A stretch of 58,000 nucleotides of DNA from Adiantum capillus-veneris (lineage: Eukaryota; Streptophyta; Polypodiopsida; Polypodiales; Pteridaceae), in assembly GCA_014529385.2 (NCBI GenBank), contig CM043952.1:71766799-71824798 (forward strand), given 5' to 3'. Of the stretch, positions 42,070 to 53,102 are shown one piece after another. Position 1 is the stretch's first letter. Every line of letters begins with the position of its first letter. A program made the position numbers and the translations under genes. The notes under the pieces were generated by a model. It was not told the origin of the DNA, did not search any database, and worked only from the letters and a program-made list of their open reading frames with translations.

Positions 42070-43040
42070 ACGTTTTTGTTTTTGATTTTTCTCCTGATCG
42101 AAAATGATTCTACAGAAACAATTTGAGTGCAGCACCGGAATCAACGTGGTCTACAACTTTGCAGAAGGAAGTTTTTTTTAATTTTTCACCGATTTTGAGT
42201 TATCATCTGCAGACTGCGTACATGCCTGAAAAGAAACTTCCGTTTTTTGTTTTTGAGTTTTCTCCTAATTGAAAACGATTTTGCATAAACTACCCGTGCG
42301 AAGGACCGGAATCGATGTGGTCTACAACTTTGTAGAAGGAAGTTTTTTCAATTCTCCACCAGTTTTGAGTTATTGTTCGCGGACTACGTACATACCTGAA
42401 AAGCAACTTTCGCTTTTTGTTTTTGATTTCTCTACTAATTGAAACGATTTTGCATAAACTATCTGTATGAGGGACAGGAATCGATGTGGTCTACAACTTT
42501 GCAGAAGAAAGTTTATCTAAATTCTGCACCGATTTTGAGTTATCGTTCGCGGACTGCGTACATACCCGAAAAGCAACTTTCGCTTTCTGTTTTTGAGTTT
42601 TCTCCTGATTGAAAACGATTTTTGCAAAAACTATCCGCTATAGGGAGCGGAATCGATGTGGTCTACAACTTTGCAGAAGGAAGTTTTTTCAAATTCTACA
42701 CCGATTTTGAGTTATCGTTCGCGGATTGCGTACATATCCGAAAAGAAAGTTTTGTTTTATGTTTTTGATTTTTCTGCTAATTGAAAACAATTTTGCAAAA
42801 ACTACCCATGCAAGGGACCGGAATCGATGTGGTCTACAACTTTGCAAAAGGAACTAGCCACTGTAGGCATCGGAATCGATAAGAAACTATTTTCTTAAGC
42901 CATCGTAATAGATGTGGTCTATAACTTTGCAGAAGAATGTTTATCTAAATTCTGCACCGATTTTGGGTTATCGTCTTGGACTGCGAATATGTTTGAAAAG
43001 CAAAATTTTACTTTTTGCTTTTAATTTTTCTCATAATTGA
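42070..43040 (+). repeat. About 170 bp tandem repeat, five units
   Basis: The phrase GATGTGGTCTACAACTTTGC recurs near 42146, 42316, 42485, 42657 and 42829, with a partial unit near 42910. Each unit also holds CACCGATTTTGAGTTATCGT and TTTTTGAGTTTTCTCCT. Located in the mini-LTR element just after the primer site. Confidence 0.9.
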
Positions 43041-43249
43041 AAACTTCTCAATTATATTTTTTCTTCATGAATCATATATTTGTAACTTTGCTACATAAGC
43101 CATTTACATATCGTTCCGATTCAGTCAAACAGTTGATGATCGTCCAAATTCTATCGAGCTACTGTTGGTACATGATCTTTTGTTATATGATATACTCGTT
43201 CATTGATTCTTGTATAATTATTCTTTTGGAGATATAGTTTCATCGTTTT

Positions 43250-43660
43250 ATTGATAATTTCTCGTTGATACCATAGTGATTTTGATGGTACCATGATGAT
43301 GTTTTGTTAGTACTTTGGTCATGGTGATTTTTGTTGATACCATGGTTATTCTCGGTGATGCCATGATAATGTTTCGTTGATACCATGGTTATTCTCAGTG
43401 ATTCCATGATGATATTTTGTTAATTCCATGGTTATTTTTATTGATACCATGATGCTGTTTCGTTGATACCATGGTTATTCTCGGTGATACCATGATGTTG
43501 TTTCGTTGATACCATGGCTATTCTCGGTGATTCCATGATGTTGTTTCATTGATACAATGATTATTTTCGATGATATCATGATGCTTTTCGTTGATACCAT
43601 GATGATTTATTCATTTTTATTGATACAATGATGATGTTTTGTTAATACTTTGATGATATT
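43250..43660 (+). repeat. About 44 bp tandem repeat with GATACCATG
   Basis: Copies of CGTTGATACCATGGTTATTC followed by TCGGTGATACCATGATGTTG; roughly nine units, each itself two half units of 22 bp. No coding sense. Confidence 0.85.
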
Positions 43661-44132
43661 CATTGATCACTACGTTGAGAAATGTTGTTTTATAAAGTAT
43701 ATACACATATCATTTGCATCACGTAATCACGCATCTTGTTCTTTTATGTTGATACTCTACGTACTATATGTTTTTGTGCGTATATATGTCGTCAAAAGAG
43801 TCGCGGCGCGAACCATCTCTTATGGCATTGTGAATGTAAATTATTTCACTAGCGATGCTAATAATTTTCATGACTGTTTTTTTGAGTCTATGATCTATGT
43901 AGTATTCATCAAAGAATTGATTTTATGAAGACAAACTTGGTGACAATAAAAGATTTATGAAGATATGTTTGGTGATATCATATTGATGACAGCATGAAGA
44001 TATGTTTGGTGATACGATAGTGATGACAAGCTACATAGCAGATTCATGGAGACACTTCTGATTACGAGCTAATCGATATCCTCTACACCTCTTTATTGAA
44101 CCTTTGTATTCATTATTGTATTTGATAGGATA

Positions 44133-44240
44133 GGAGTAATGTAACTCCTCATAAAACATTCATTGTAAAAGGAGTGATGTAGCTCCTCACAAAATATTCA
44201 TTGTAAAAGGAGTGATGTAGCTCCTCATGAACATTTGTAT
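44133..44240 (+). repeat. 38 bp tandem repeat with a palindrome
   Basis: Three copies of GGAGTGATGTAGCTCCTCA (44133, 44171, 44209) in which GGAG and CTCC pair; lies just upstream of the polypurine tract. Confidence 0.8.
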
Positions 44241-44445
44241 ATTCAATGATTTTTATAATATAACGGTGGGTTTATATAGAGCGCACCCTTATTTGAGTGG
44301 GGGTGTTGAGCTTATATGTGAAGCTACTCAATATATGGCTTCTCTATATATGGCACCCAGATCCCCTCTATATATACATCATCTCATGTGTGTATTCTAC
44401 ACACTTTGGGGTTCTATTTCAGTGCTCTCTCTTTCTCTCTCAACA

Positions 44446-45054
44446 GTAACGTGCCTGCTAATATTCATGGTAATACACGCACGCAGTATGGGCACAATAA
44501 AAGAAAATTTCTAGTTGCTAATTCAGATGCATCTAAAAAACCCAAGGGGTCCAAAGGTCCTCTTTCTCTTGAGGATTTTGAGAAAGCCAAGAAAGAGAGG
44601 TTATGTTTTCAATGTTTAGGGAGAGTTCATTGCAAAAAGGATTGTCCCAAGGGGAAATCTGATGCTGAAGGGAAGGAGAAAGCAGTGCACATGGTCCAAC
44701 TACTACCTCTTGAGTCTTCCTCGAAATTCTCTAGAGTGGAAGTAACACACACTGAGGTGGTGCATGAATGTTGTCTCACAGCTTCCATGTGGCAACAAAC
44801 CTTTGGACCACATGATTTAGTACATATGCACGGATGTCTGCAAGAGCACAAGGTGCGCATCTTGGTAGATGACGGTGCTACTCACAATTTCATCAATTAT
44901 AGATTGGTGAAAAAGCTCAAACGACCTCAAACTCCGAGTACCCACCGCTACAAGGTAGCAATGATGAATGGACTTGATACTGAAATATGGGATACACAAT
45001 GTCAAGTTGTTCCATTAGAAGTACAAGGGTACTCTACTTGTTTGGATTTTTAGG
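44446..45054 (+). pseudogene. Gag C-terminus and protease of retroelement 3
   Basis: After the mini-LTR element the frame resumes with VPANIHGNTRTQYGHNKRK and a CCHC knuckle LCFQCLGRVHCKKDCPKG (44604). The protease follows with HKVRILVDDGATHNFINYRL near 44850; Asp-Asp-Gly stands where Asp-Ser/Thr-Gly is usual. It ends CLDF then TAG at 45052. Confidence 0.85.
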
Positions 45055-46760
45055 TTATGAACATGGAAAGGGCTGATGTGGTTCTTGGTACGGAGTGGTT
45101 GCATAGCCTAGGACCATCACTAAAGCGTAGCTATGAGCACAACAGCTTGATGTTTGAATCCCATGGCGCACATGTGTTGTTGTTAGGAGAAAAGGATATA
45201 CCTTCATCACCACTAATTTGTACCGCCGAGCTTATGCAGCTCGTTTCTGATAATGAAATTGATCAGGTTTTCTTGTGTTACTCACTGTCTCGTTTTCTTT
45301 CTAACATTCAGTCAATTGAACATTCCTCAGCGCCGCATGCTTCTCTCTCCTCTATTCCACCAATTGCTACGTTGCTAGTCAATTACAACAATTATTAAGG
45401 GAAGTCCAAGATGTATTTCCTAATGATTTGCCACCAGGATTACCATCCACACGATCAGTGCAACATAGCATTGACATGCCTATAGGCTGTAAACCTGTTA
45501 GTAAACCACCTTATCGTTTAAGTTACTTAGAGGCTGCTGAGGTGGAAGGTCAGCTTGCTGACTACTTGAGCAAAGGGTTTATACAACCAAGTTCTTCACC
45601 ATGGGCTTCGCCTATCCTTTTAGTGAAGAAAAGGACAACAATATGCACATGTAAGTAGACTATCGGGGCTTTAATGCCGTTACGATTAAGAAAAAATACC
45701 CATTGCCAAGAGTAGATGAGTTATTTGATAAGCTAACTCATGCTCGCATTTTTATGAAAATTGCTTTGTGGTCAGGATATCACCAAGTCCGTATTCGGCT
45801 TGCCGATATACCTAAGAGTGTCTTCCGAACATGGTTTGGACACTACGAGTTTTTGGTGATGTCCTTTGGGTTAACCAATCCGCCTGCAACATTCATGACA
45901 CTTATGGATAGTGTCTTGAAGCCATATTTGGGCAAATTTGTCATTGTTTTCTTCGATGACATGCTAGTCTATAGTGCTTCTGAAGAAGATCACTTACAAA
46001 ATCTCAGACAAGTGTTTGAGTTGTTACATACAAACAAGTTATATGCCAAGGAATCTAAATGTGATTTTCTAAAAGAGAAAATCACATTCATTATTTAGGG
46101 CATGTTATTTCAACTCATGACCTATACATGGATCAATCCAAAGTGGATACCATCAAAAAATGGATATATTTTTAGGATTTGTAGGTTTTTACCGAAGGTT
46201 CGCTAAAAACTATGCTCAAATTGCTGTTCCTATGAGGGATCAACTTAAAGGAAAAGGAAAAGCTTTTCGGTGGGGATCCGCTCAATAGCTCAGTTTTGAT
46301 ACGCTCAAGGATGCATTAGCTAGACCTTCTATCCTAGCTATTGTAGATCCTTTGAAACCATTTATTTTGGAAACGAATGCCAGTGATCGTGCTATTGGAG
46401 GAGTCGCAAGACGGACGGTTGATTGCATTTTGAAAGTAAGAAGCTTGATGCAACTCAACAGAATTATTCTGCTTACGAATGCGAACTCTATGCAATAGTG
46501 TCGGCCTTAAAAACATGGCGGAATTATCTGTATGGTGCTCAATTAGAGATTGTGTTTGACCATGAAAGCATCAAATGGTTTACACAACAAATAGATTTAA
46601 AGGATCGAAAATCCAGGTGGGCCGAGATCCTTCAGGAATATGATGCCAAGCTAAGGTATCGAAAAGGTCGAAAAGATCGATACAATCTAGTGACAGACGC
46701 TCTAAGTAGAATGCCAGAGATTAACTCCTCTTGTTCACGGAACTTCGTAGTGAATTTTTA
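45055..46760 (+). pseudogene. Protease end, RT and RNase H of retroelement 3
   Basis: Protease end with VVLGTEWLHSLGPSL (45078), linker, then RT: KPPYRLSYLEAAEVEGQLAD (45499), FIQPSSSPWASPILLVKK, YPLPRVDELFDKLTHARIF, FRTWFGHYEFLVMSFGLTNP (45824) and the catalytic FFDDMLVYS near 45953. A stop near 46098 and a gap follow; connection resumes with GFVGFYRRFAKNY-like text. RNase H shows ETNASDRAIGG (46371), the RQ-type block YSAYECELYAIVSALKTWRN (46460) and TDALSRMPE. Several stops and frame changes. Confidence 0.88.
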
Positions 46761-48267
46761 GATTCTCTCAAGGGAAAATATGAGCATGATGAAGCATATT
46801 CCAAAGTGTGGAGCCATGTTCAAAAGAGGGATCCTTCTCACTCTAACGACGGTAGTGTACAGTTAACCTCCACACCTAGTTCTCCTTTATCAAGTGATGA
46901 ACTACAACGATGGAAGAATTTTACCATCGACAATGGGTACCTACTCCACAAGGAGAGAGTTTGTGTACCGACGGACACGGACATTCGGTACCAAATTCTT
47001 TATGAATGTCATGATATTCCAAGTGCAGGGCACCCGGGAATTAGAAAAAATTATGCTCTCATACAACGAAGGTTTTAGTGGCCGGGTATACATGGCTTTG
47101 TTGAAGCTTATGTCTTGCACTGCCAAAAATGTCAAGTTAACAAAGCAGACGCCTGAAAGCAAGAGGACTCTTACATCCTTTGGAGATTCCCAATGGAAAA
47201 TGGGAAAGTATTTCTATGGATTTTATTGTAGGATTACCAACCACTATACGAGGTCGTGACTTAGTATGGGTGGTCGTAGACAGGTTGACTAAACTATGTA
47301 AGTTTATTCCAACCAAATCAACGGTTGAGACACCAGAACTGGCCAAGTTATTTGTGGATAATCTACATAAATTGTATGGTTTGCCAAGTAGCATTGTTAG
47401 TCATGACCCTGATCCCAAGTTTAACAACCACTTTTGGAGAGCTATATTTAAACGATTGGATACACAACTAAACATCAGTACAACTGATCATCCAGAAACG
47501 GATGGTCAAACAGAACGGGTTAACCAGATATGTTAAGATCATACGTCATCAAAAAATAGTCAAACTAAGAAGAATACTTACCTATTCTTGAGTTTGCCTA
47601 CAACAGTGCTAAGCATGTCACAACAGGTTTTAGTCCTTTCATGCTAATGTACGGGTTTCCACCTAGGTCACCAGTTACGGTGGGATTGGCAACCGAAAAA
47701 CTCCAACAGGTTAAGGATTTTCTCCAAGACCATATCGATATGCTGAAACTTTCTCGCCAAAATGTCCGGCAAGCACAGGATCGGTATAAGAAGTACGCTG
47801 ATGAGAAACGTCGGCAAGTTACCTTTGAAAAAGGGGAGGAAGTATTTTTACGTGTGCCGAAACATTCAGAAAGTTTGAAATCTGGACCGACACCTAAATT
47901 ATCTCCCCGATATTGTGGGCCTTTCAAAATACTCAAGCGAGTTGGTGATCGTGCCTACAAACTATTACTACTTTCACATTCTTGCATTCATCCGATGTTT
48001 CATGTAAGCCATCTATGAAAGCGGTTACATGGGGACGACAATGTCATTGATCAACAGGTTTTGGTTGATTACATTGAACCTCCTACCTTACCGCATGAAC
48101 CTGAACGTGTTCTTGATTATCACAAGTTGCGTACACGTCATCACGTACGACAACAAGCCTTAATCAAGTGGAAAGACCGATCTGAAGAAGATGCCACTTG
48201 GAAAAACATTAGTGTTCTTAAGAAGAAGTTTCCCACTTTTGTTTTCGAGGACGAAAACTCTTCTTAA
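46761..48267 (+). pseudogene. Integrase and chromodomain of retroelement 3
   Basis: HHCC finger at about 47010-47140 (HDIPSAGHPGIRK; CQKCQ), catalytic core from ISMDFIVGLPT (47195), with the second Asp block altered to IVSHDPDPKFNNHFW (the common motif is VSDRD), and Glu in HPETDGQTERVNQI (47493). A TAA follows near 47536. GPF block SPRYCGPFKILKRVGDRAYK (47903), HPMFHVSHL, and a chromodomain ERVLDYHKLRTRHHVRQQAL...WKDRSEEDATWKN (48106-48220). It ends at TAA 48265-48267, with the polypurine tract right after. Confidence 0.88.
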
Positions 48268-48278
48268 GGGGGGAGTAA
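48268..48278 (+). promoter_or_regulatory. Polypurine tract, retroelement 3
   Basis: GGGGGGAGTAA directly before the 3' LTR. Confidence 0.8.
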
Positions 48279-48430
48279 TGTCAGGACACCGGCAATGCCG
48301 GACTAAATAAAACGGGTCCAGGCTAGACGGTGTCGAACGAGGAGTTCAACTAGGGAAAAGGACCAAGGGAATGCCTATATAAGGGTGGTTCGGTGGAGGA
48401 CTCGAAGACTCTAGTCACCCCTGTCTTACA
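48279..48430 (+). repeat. 3' LTR of retroelement 3
   Basis: TGTCAGGACACCGG to CTGTCTTACA, with TATATAAGG at 48376-48384, followed by GCTTT. Confidence 0.92.
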
Positions 48431-48435
48431 GCTTT

Positions 48436-49755
48436 CTATGCTTGCACTTTGATGATTGTGTTTAGTAATGCTTTGGCTAATATGCGAGAGGAGGCTTTGA
48501 TCATTTGGTGTTTTTGTATGGTTGTGGGAGGAAAGTGAGGTATCTGGAAATGCTTTGGTTTATGGAAGTGATCAACGTTGTCTTGGATAGGATGCAAGTC
48601 AAATTGGTGGGAGTTAAGCAATGGTTGCCCACTAAGGCAATGTGAATGGCCGCTTAAAGTATGAAGTTAAGGGCAGTTGATAGCTTCAAAAAGAAAGTAA
48701 AAGCAAACAACGGAGGGAAGCGGGCTAAACGAAGTAGACAAGAATATTAAGCCGTGCCGAGTAGCTGTCGAGCAAAATAAGGAGCAGCACGAGTTTTCAG
48801 AGCGTGAAGACGAGGCCACCTTGAGTTAGCAGGGAGAACGTGAGGAGACAAAGAGCAAAGCCGGGAGACAATAAGGTTGGAGCTTCTAAAGGGTGTTGTG
48901 AGCAAGCAGAAGACAAGAACGGACAAGAGAAGACCAGCTCTTGGGACCAGCACAAAGTCAAGGCTTTGAGGTGACCGTCGAGGTCGAGCAAAGATCTTTG
49001 GCAAGGTCGTGAGCAGGGGCAAAACAATAAGGAGGTGGCGTCAGCTGCAACAGGGGAGCGCGCGGAAAAAAGATAGTAAGGAGAAGGATGAGGTCGCGAT
49101 CGACAGGGACGACCGACTGAGTGCGGGCAGCAAGTCAAGGCAAGGGAGGGTGCGGCCTTCATTGGCAGGTAGCTTTTGGAGATACCTATTCGTAGTGTTA
49201 TCAGAATCCAGGAGCAGGAGAGCGAGTTGAGGAGGCATTCAGGCAAGGTGCCATGTTATGAGAGTTGAGCAGACAGAGGATTTGATAGAGCAAAATTTTA
49301 TTACTTCTATTAGTATTTTCTTTTTTAAAGTCCCTTAAAACAAACCAAGAGCTGATTCCTGCGCCGGTTCTCGGCTTACTAGTTGAAGGTCGGAAGGGTT
49401 TTTTTTCCTTCAGTAGTCAAGAGAAAGCTTGATTACAAAGGAGTAGAAGAAGACAATAGGCCGTTAGTGGCATGTTGAAGAAGGAGCAAGGCAAGATACA
49501 AATTTGCCGCGCTCTATCAACAAAGGACACTACTTTTGTGCTTTTCTGCTTGTGTTCAAGCAGTCTGCTAGATTCTTTCGGTTTATTTGTAGTTTGATCC
49601 TAGCCGGTTCTTCAGTTTAGTAATAAAAACTAAGTTTTAAAGTGTCGTTTGCAACTCCAAGATATCATTTTGTATTGATTCTCTCACTTGATCCCACAGA
49701 AAGCAACCCGGTGTTGATTCCGGCTCACTAACCACACAAATTTATCCCCGACTTC
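48436..49755. other. No gene; probably includes the LTR of retroelement 4
   Basis: No coding frame. The last part must be the 5' LTR of retroelement 4, because gag starts just downstream and AAATTTATCCCCGACTTC near 49739 resembles the LTR end of retroelement 2. The LTR start cannot be fixed because no 3' LTR is in the window. Bases 48720-49140 are purine-rich. Confidence 0.4.
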
Positions 49756-52147
49756 TTTGGTGAACCGGATGCGAAACGAGCCAGGGTGGGACTTGGTAGC
49801 AGAAGATGTCAACACCACATGAAGTAGCAATGCAACAGATGATGCAGCAGTTTGCAGCCTATATGTAGCAGCAACAAGCTTCTCAGTAGCAGTACCAACA
49901 AAGTGAACGCATTCGTCAAACGAGGTATATAGTAACTGAAAGGTGCAAAGATTTGAAGGTCGTGATATTTCAAAATTTTGTATTGTTTATGAACAATCTA
50001 TGGAGGATTATGGAGTTAATGATCATGACGCAGTGGAAGGTTTTCACTTAATTGCGGCTCCCAAGCTTAGGGCTCGAATTGAAGAAATTCGAGTAAGACA
50101 TGGTGCAAACTGGCAAGAATTTAAGAAGGCTTTACAAGAAGAGTATTTTCTTGAAGATTCTCAATGGGTTACAAAGCAAAGCTTTATGAAATGGATACAG
50201 TAGAAGGATAAAGGATTATCTATGAGAGAATTGCTACGAGCATTTGAAAAGAAGTTTGAACAGTTATCTACTGTTGAACAGAAAACACTTCAACCGGAAA
50301 ATGTCGAGCTATTTATTCAAGCAGCAGATTCGCACCTTTAGAAGAGCTGGTACACCTGCTTGAGGACCCATCGGGTGAGTTGGGCTTAACTTTTGATTGG
50401 AAATTGGTTACAAAAGCTATTAATATGATTGTAAAACGACAAAAGAGGGTGGGCAAGTTCATAGTGGCTGATCCTATGGAAGCACTCAAAGAGGATCTAG
50501 TGGAGAAGCCCAAGCCCAAGCTAGAAGATCCAGTCCTTGATGAGTTGGTACAAGGTATACAAGAGTTGAAATTCAATTTGAAAGCTATTAAACTTGATGG
50601 TTTGAGTGCAAGTGGATCTTCTTCAGGACCAAGATAGCGTCCTTGACAACAAGCATGGATAAAGGATGCATGTGGTGTGATAGCTTAGATCATATATGCA
50701 AAAATTGTGATGATTTTAATGAAGCTTATAAGAAGAACATAGTAATTTGGAAGGATGGCAAGCTACATCTTAAAAAAGAAACTGGTGAACGTCTACGCTT
50801 CAACTATGGGAAGGGCGGTATGAAGAAGCTGGTTGAGGAGATGCAACACAATGGCTCTAGGGTTGATGCAACAACTTATGGACTACAGGTATGCAGTGCG
50901 GAAGATGAGGAAGGTACCAAGGCTAAAGGGAATCTATGGCCCTATGCTTTGAGGAGCTGACAAAGGTAAAATAACTTGTGACACATTAAGTCAAGCTGGG
51001 AATTTCATTCAACAAACTACGGGGTGGTCAGATCCTATAAATTCTTGCAAAATCTCAGGCTAATGAAGCTATGGTGGAAGAGAAGCGCAAGAGAGTGAAG
51101 ACATTGCGGGCTCATCAAAACAAGCTACGAGGACTAGCGGCAAGAAGGAACAAGGTGCAAGTTCTGAAGCAATTCCTACACCTGAAGTGGTTATGGAAGA
51201 GGCATCCAAAGATAAAAAGCAAGGTAAGCCAAAAGGGCCTTCTTACAAGTTAAAATCTGATATTTAATTGGCTACAGATCTAAATAAGGTATTTGAGGAA
51301 CACATTCTCAATAGCAAGGTGGAACTTACTTTGGGCAATGTCTTGGGTATTGCTAAACGTGAATTTCATGAGAACATCATTGATATTATAAAGAGAAAGT
51401 GACAAGTACCAATCGAGCAAGAACCGGATGCGGTCAAGAGCCAAGTGATTCAACATGTAGAATAAATTTTGGATGCTTATGAGTCAGAGATTGAAGAAGA
51501 AAGCTTACAGTCTATAGTGATCTCGAATCAAGTTACACCCGAGGTAAGACATGTTCACTTCAATAATGATGATGGTGAGGAAGCAGTACCTAGGAGTCAT
51601 TTTTCCAGAACACATTGGGCAAGAGCCACTATGGAGACAATTGTTAAGATTGGTGATATTGATGAGCCTATTCCAGCACTTGTGGATCATGGTTTAGAAA
51701 TTAATTTGATGTCAAAAAGATTGTACCAGAGAGGGAAATGGCCTATTGATATGGATCATGGTTATTCGAGTTGCCAACACCCAGCCTGTCGATTTATATG
51801 GTGCATGTAAAAATGTCAAGGTTACAATTGGAGATGTTTGTGATGAACATAATTTTTTTATGCAGGAACATTCCTCTTATCCACTTATCATAGGGAAACC
51901 TTATATCACAGTTGTGCGTATGGAGACAAAGGTTTTGGATGATGGTTCAGCATATGCAAGGATCCAAAGCAAAGATGATAAGAGAGCGGTTCAATTTTTT
52001 ATTGTTTGTGTTAATCATGTCAGGAATAAATATAGCTTAAGAGAACATCCTTTGCCAAGGGTTCTCAAAGAGTTTAAAGAGTACAGGTTTGCTCAAGATT
52101 TTCTTTGGGTGTCACTATAGAGCAGGACTATAGTGGTACAGGGAAGA
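49756..52147 (+). pseudogene. Retroelement 4: gag and protease of the retroelement 2 family
   Basis: Candidate primer site GTGAACCGGA at 49760. Gag starts at ATG 49807 (MSTPHEVAMQQMMQQFAAYM) and quickly meets two TAG codons (49866, 49887), each a CAG with C changed to T. Blocks match retroelement 2: NWQEFKKALQEEYFLEDSQW (50110), FDWKLVTKAINMIVKRQK (50392), CCHC knuckle CMWCDSLDHICKNCDDF (50669), protease ALVDHGLEINLMSKRLYQ (51678) and PLIIGKPYITVVRMETKV, DDGSAYARI (51935). Active-site triplet again Asp-His-Gly. It ends with VSL and TAG at about 52118, the same place as the TAA in retroelement 2. The homology stops abruptly at about 52147, where pol should begin and element B starts. Confidence 0.88.
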
Positions 52148-52239
52148 CATTAGGAAAAAATTGGACCCCCTTGGGGCCATGTAAGGATTCCTAATTTTAA
52201 GGGATTAAAGCTAATTTTGTAGGGGATGGAGGGAACAAA

Positions 52240-52410
52240 GACAATAAATAGGGCTACTTTTGTAGCTCTCTCTCTAGCTTCTCTCTAGATAGGAGAGGGG
52301 GGGAAAGTAGGGAATGAGGGTGGTAAAGTAGGAGGAAGAGGGGGGATAAAGTAGGAGAGAGAGGAGTAAAAGTAGAGAGAAGAACCATTCTCTCTCTACC
52401 TATCACCAAA
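52240..52410. repeat. Purine/pyrimidine-rich low-complexity tract
   Basis: CTCTCTCTCTAGCTTCTCTC then GGAGAGGGGGGGAAAG and repeated AAAGTAGG(A/G) words. Non-coding 5' region of element B. Confidence 0.6.
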
Positions 52411-52525
52411 CAAAGAGAGTAAGTAGTTATGACAAAATCCACTTTTCAGTTCGTGCATCAATTCACCCCAAAAAATTAATTTTTTATAAAATCTTCAAAA
52501 TGGATCTTTTAAGCTTTCAAAAGGT

Positions 52526-52569
<44 letters not shown>

Positions 52570-52762
52570 CAATATTTTTTTAGAAGAATCTAGCTTTTAT
52601 AAGCTCCAAATCTAAAATTCCTTGGGTCCCTCTCTACATTAATTCCACAAAGAGAGTAAGTAGTTATGACATCTTCCACTTTTCAGCTCGTGCATCAATT
52701 CATCCCAAAAAATAATTTTTAAATAAAATCTTCAAAATGGATCTTTTAAGCTTTAAAAAGGT

Positions 52763-52804
<42 letters not shown>

Positions 52805-52882
52805 CAATATTTTTTTAGAAGAATCTAGCTTTTATAAGCTCCAAATCTAAAATTCCTTGGGTCTCTCTCTACATTAATTCCA
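52411..52882 (+). repeat. 237 bp tandem duplication with (TA)n cores
   Basis: CAAAGAGAGTAAGTAGTTATGAC starts at 52411 and 52648 in outline; both copies hold AAAATGGATCTTTTAAGCTTT, a (TA)n run (about 52530-52568 and 52766-52803) and TCCAAATCTAAAATTCC. About 10 differences by eye. It lies in the 5' non-coding part of element B. Confidence 0.9.
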
Positions 52883-53102
52883 AGAATAAATAGATAATGC
52901 CACATCATCGAAACGTCCATCTCATAAAGCCTAAAAATTGAAATTTTTAAAATGTAAAAATGTTAAAATTTCCCTCCTTTGAGCTCAAAAATTGAACCTA
53001 TATATGAAAAAATATATTTTTAAGTCTTTTTATCCCAAAAACTGTTTATTTATCCCAAAAAGTATATCTTATCAAAAATTTTCCCCATCATAACTTTCCA
53101 CC
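52883..53102 (+). promoter_or_regulatory. Immediate 5' region of element B ORF4
   Basis: AT-rich with TATATATGAAAAAATATAT near 53000 as a possible TATA-rich core, then a short leader to the ATG at 53103. Confidence 0.35.

Larger units (their letters stand above)
41928..44445 (+). mobile_element. Non-coding mini-LTR retroelement with internal tandem repeats
   Basis: LTRs 41928-42054 (127 bp) and 44304-44445 (142 bp), primer site TGGTATCAGAGCA at 42055-42067, polypurine GAGTGGGGG at 44295-44303 and 5 bp duplication GTAAC (41923-41927, 44446-44450). The 2.2 kb interior has no coding frame; it consists largely of tandem repeats. It is a non-autonomous TRIM/LARD-like element that must borrow enzymes from another retroelement, plausibly a Ty1/copia one with related LTRs (27080, 34187). 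Confidence 0.92.
36644..48430 (+). mobile_element. Ty3/gypsy chromovirus (retroelement 3) with two nested insertions
   Basis: LTRs 36644-36795 and 48279-48430 (152 bp each), primer site TTGGTATTAGAGCATGG, gag, protease, RT, RNase H, integrase, chromodomain, polypurine tract and the 5 bp duplication GCTTT. Gag is split by a piggyBac element (38027-41504) and a mini-LTR element (41928-44445); removing both restores a continuous gag frame. Stops in pol show it is inactive. Confidence 0.95.

Noticed and set aside
48747-49246. Overlapping Leu/Ser-rich minus-strand frames
   Set aside because: Antisense of a purine-rich LTR region; composition effect only.
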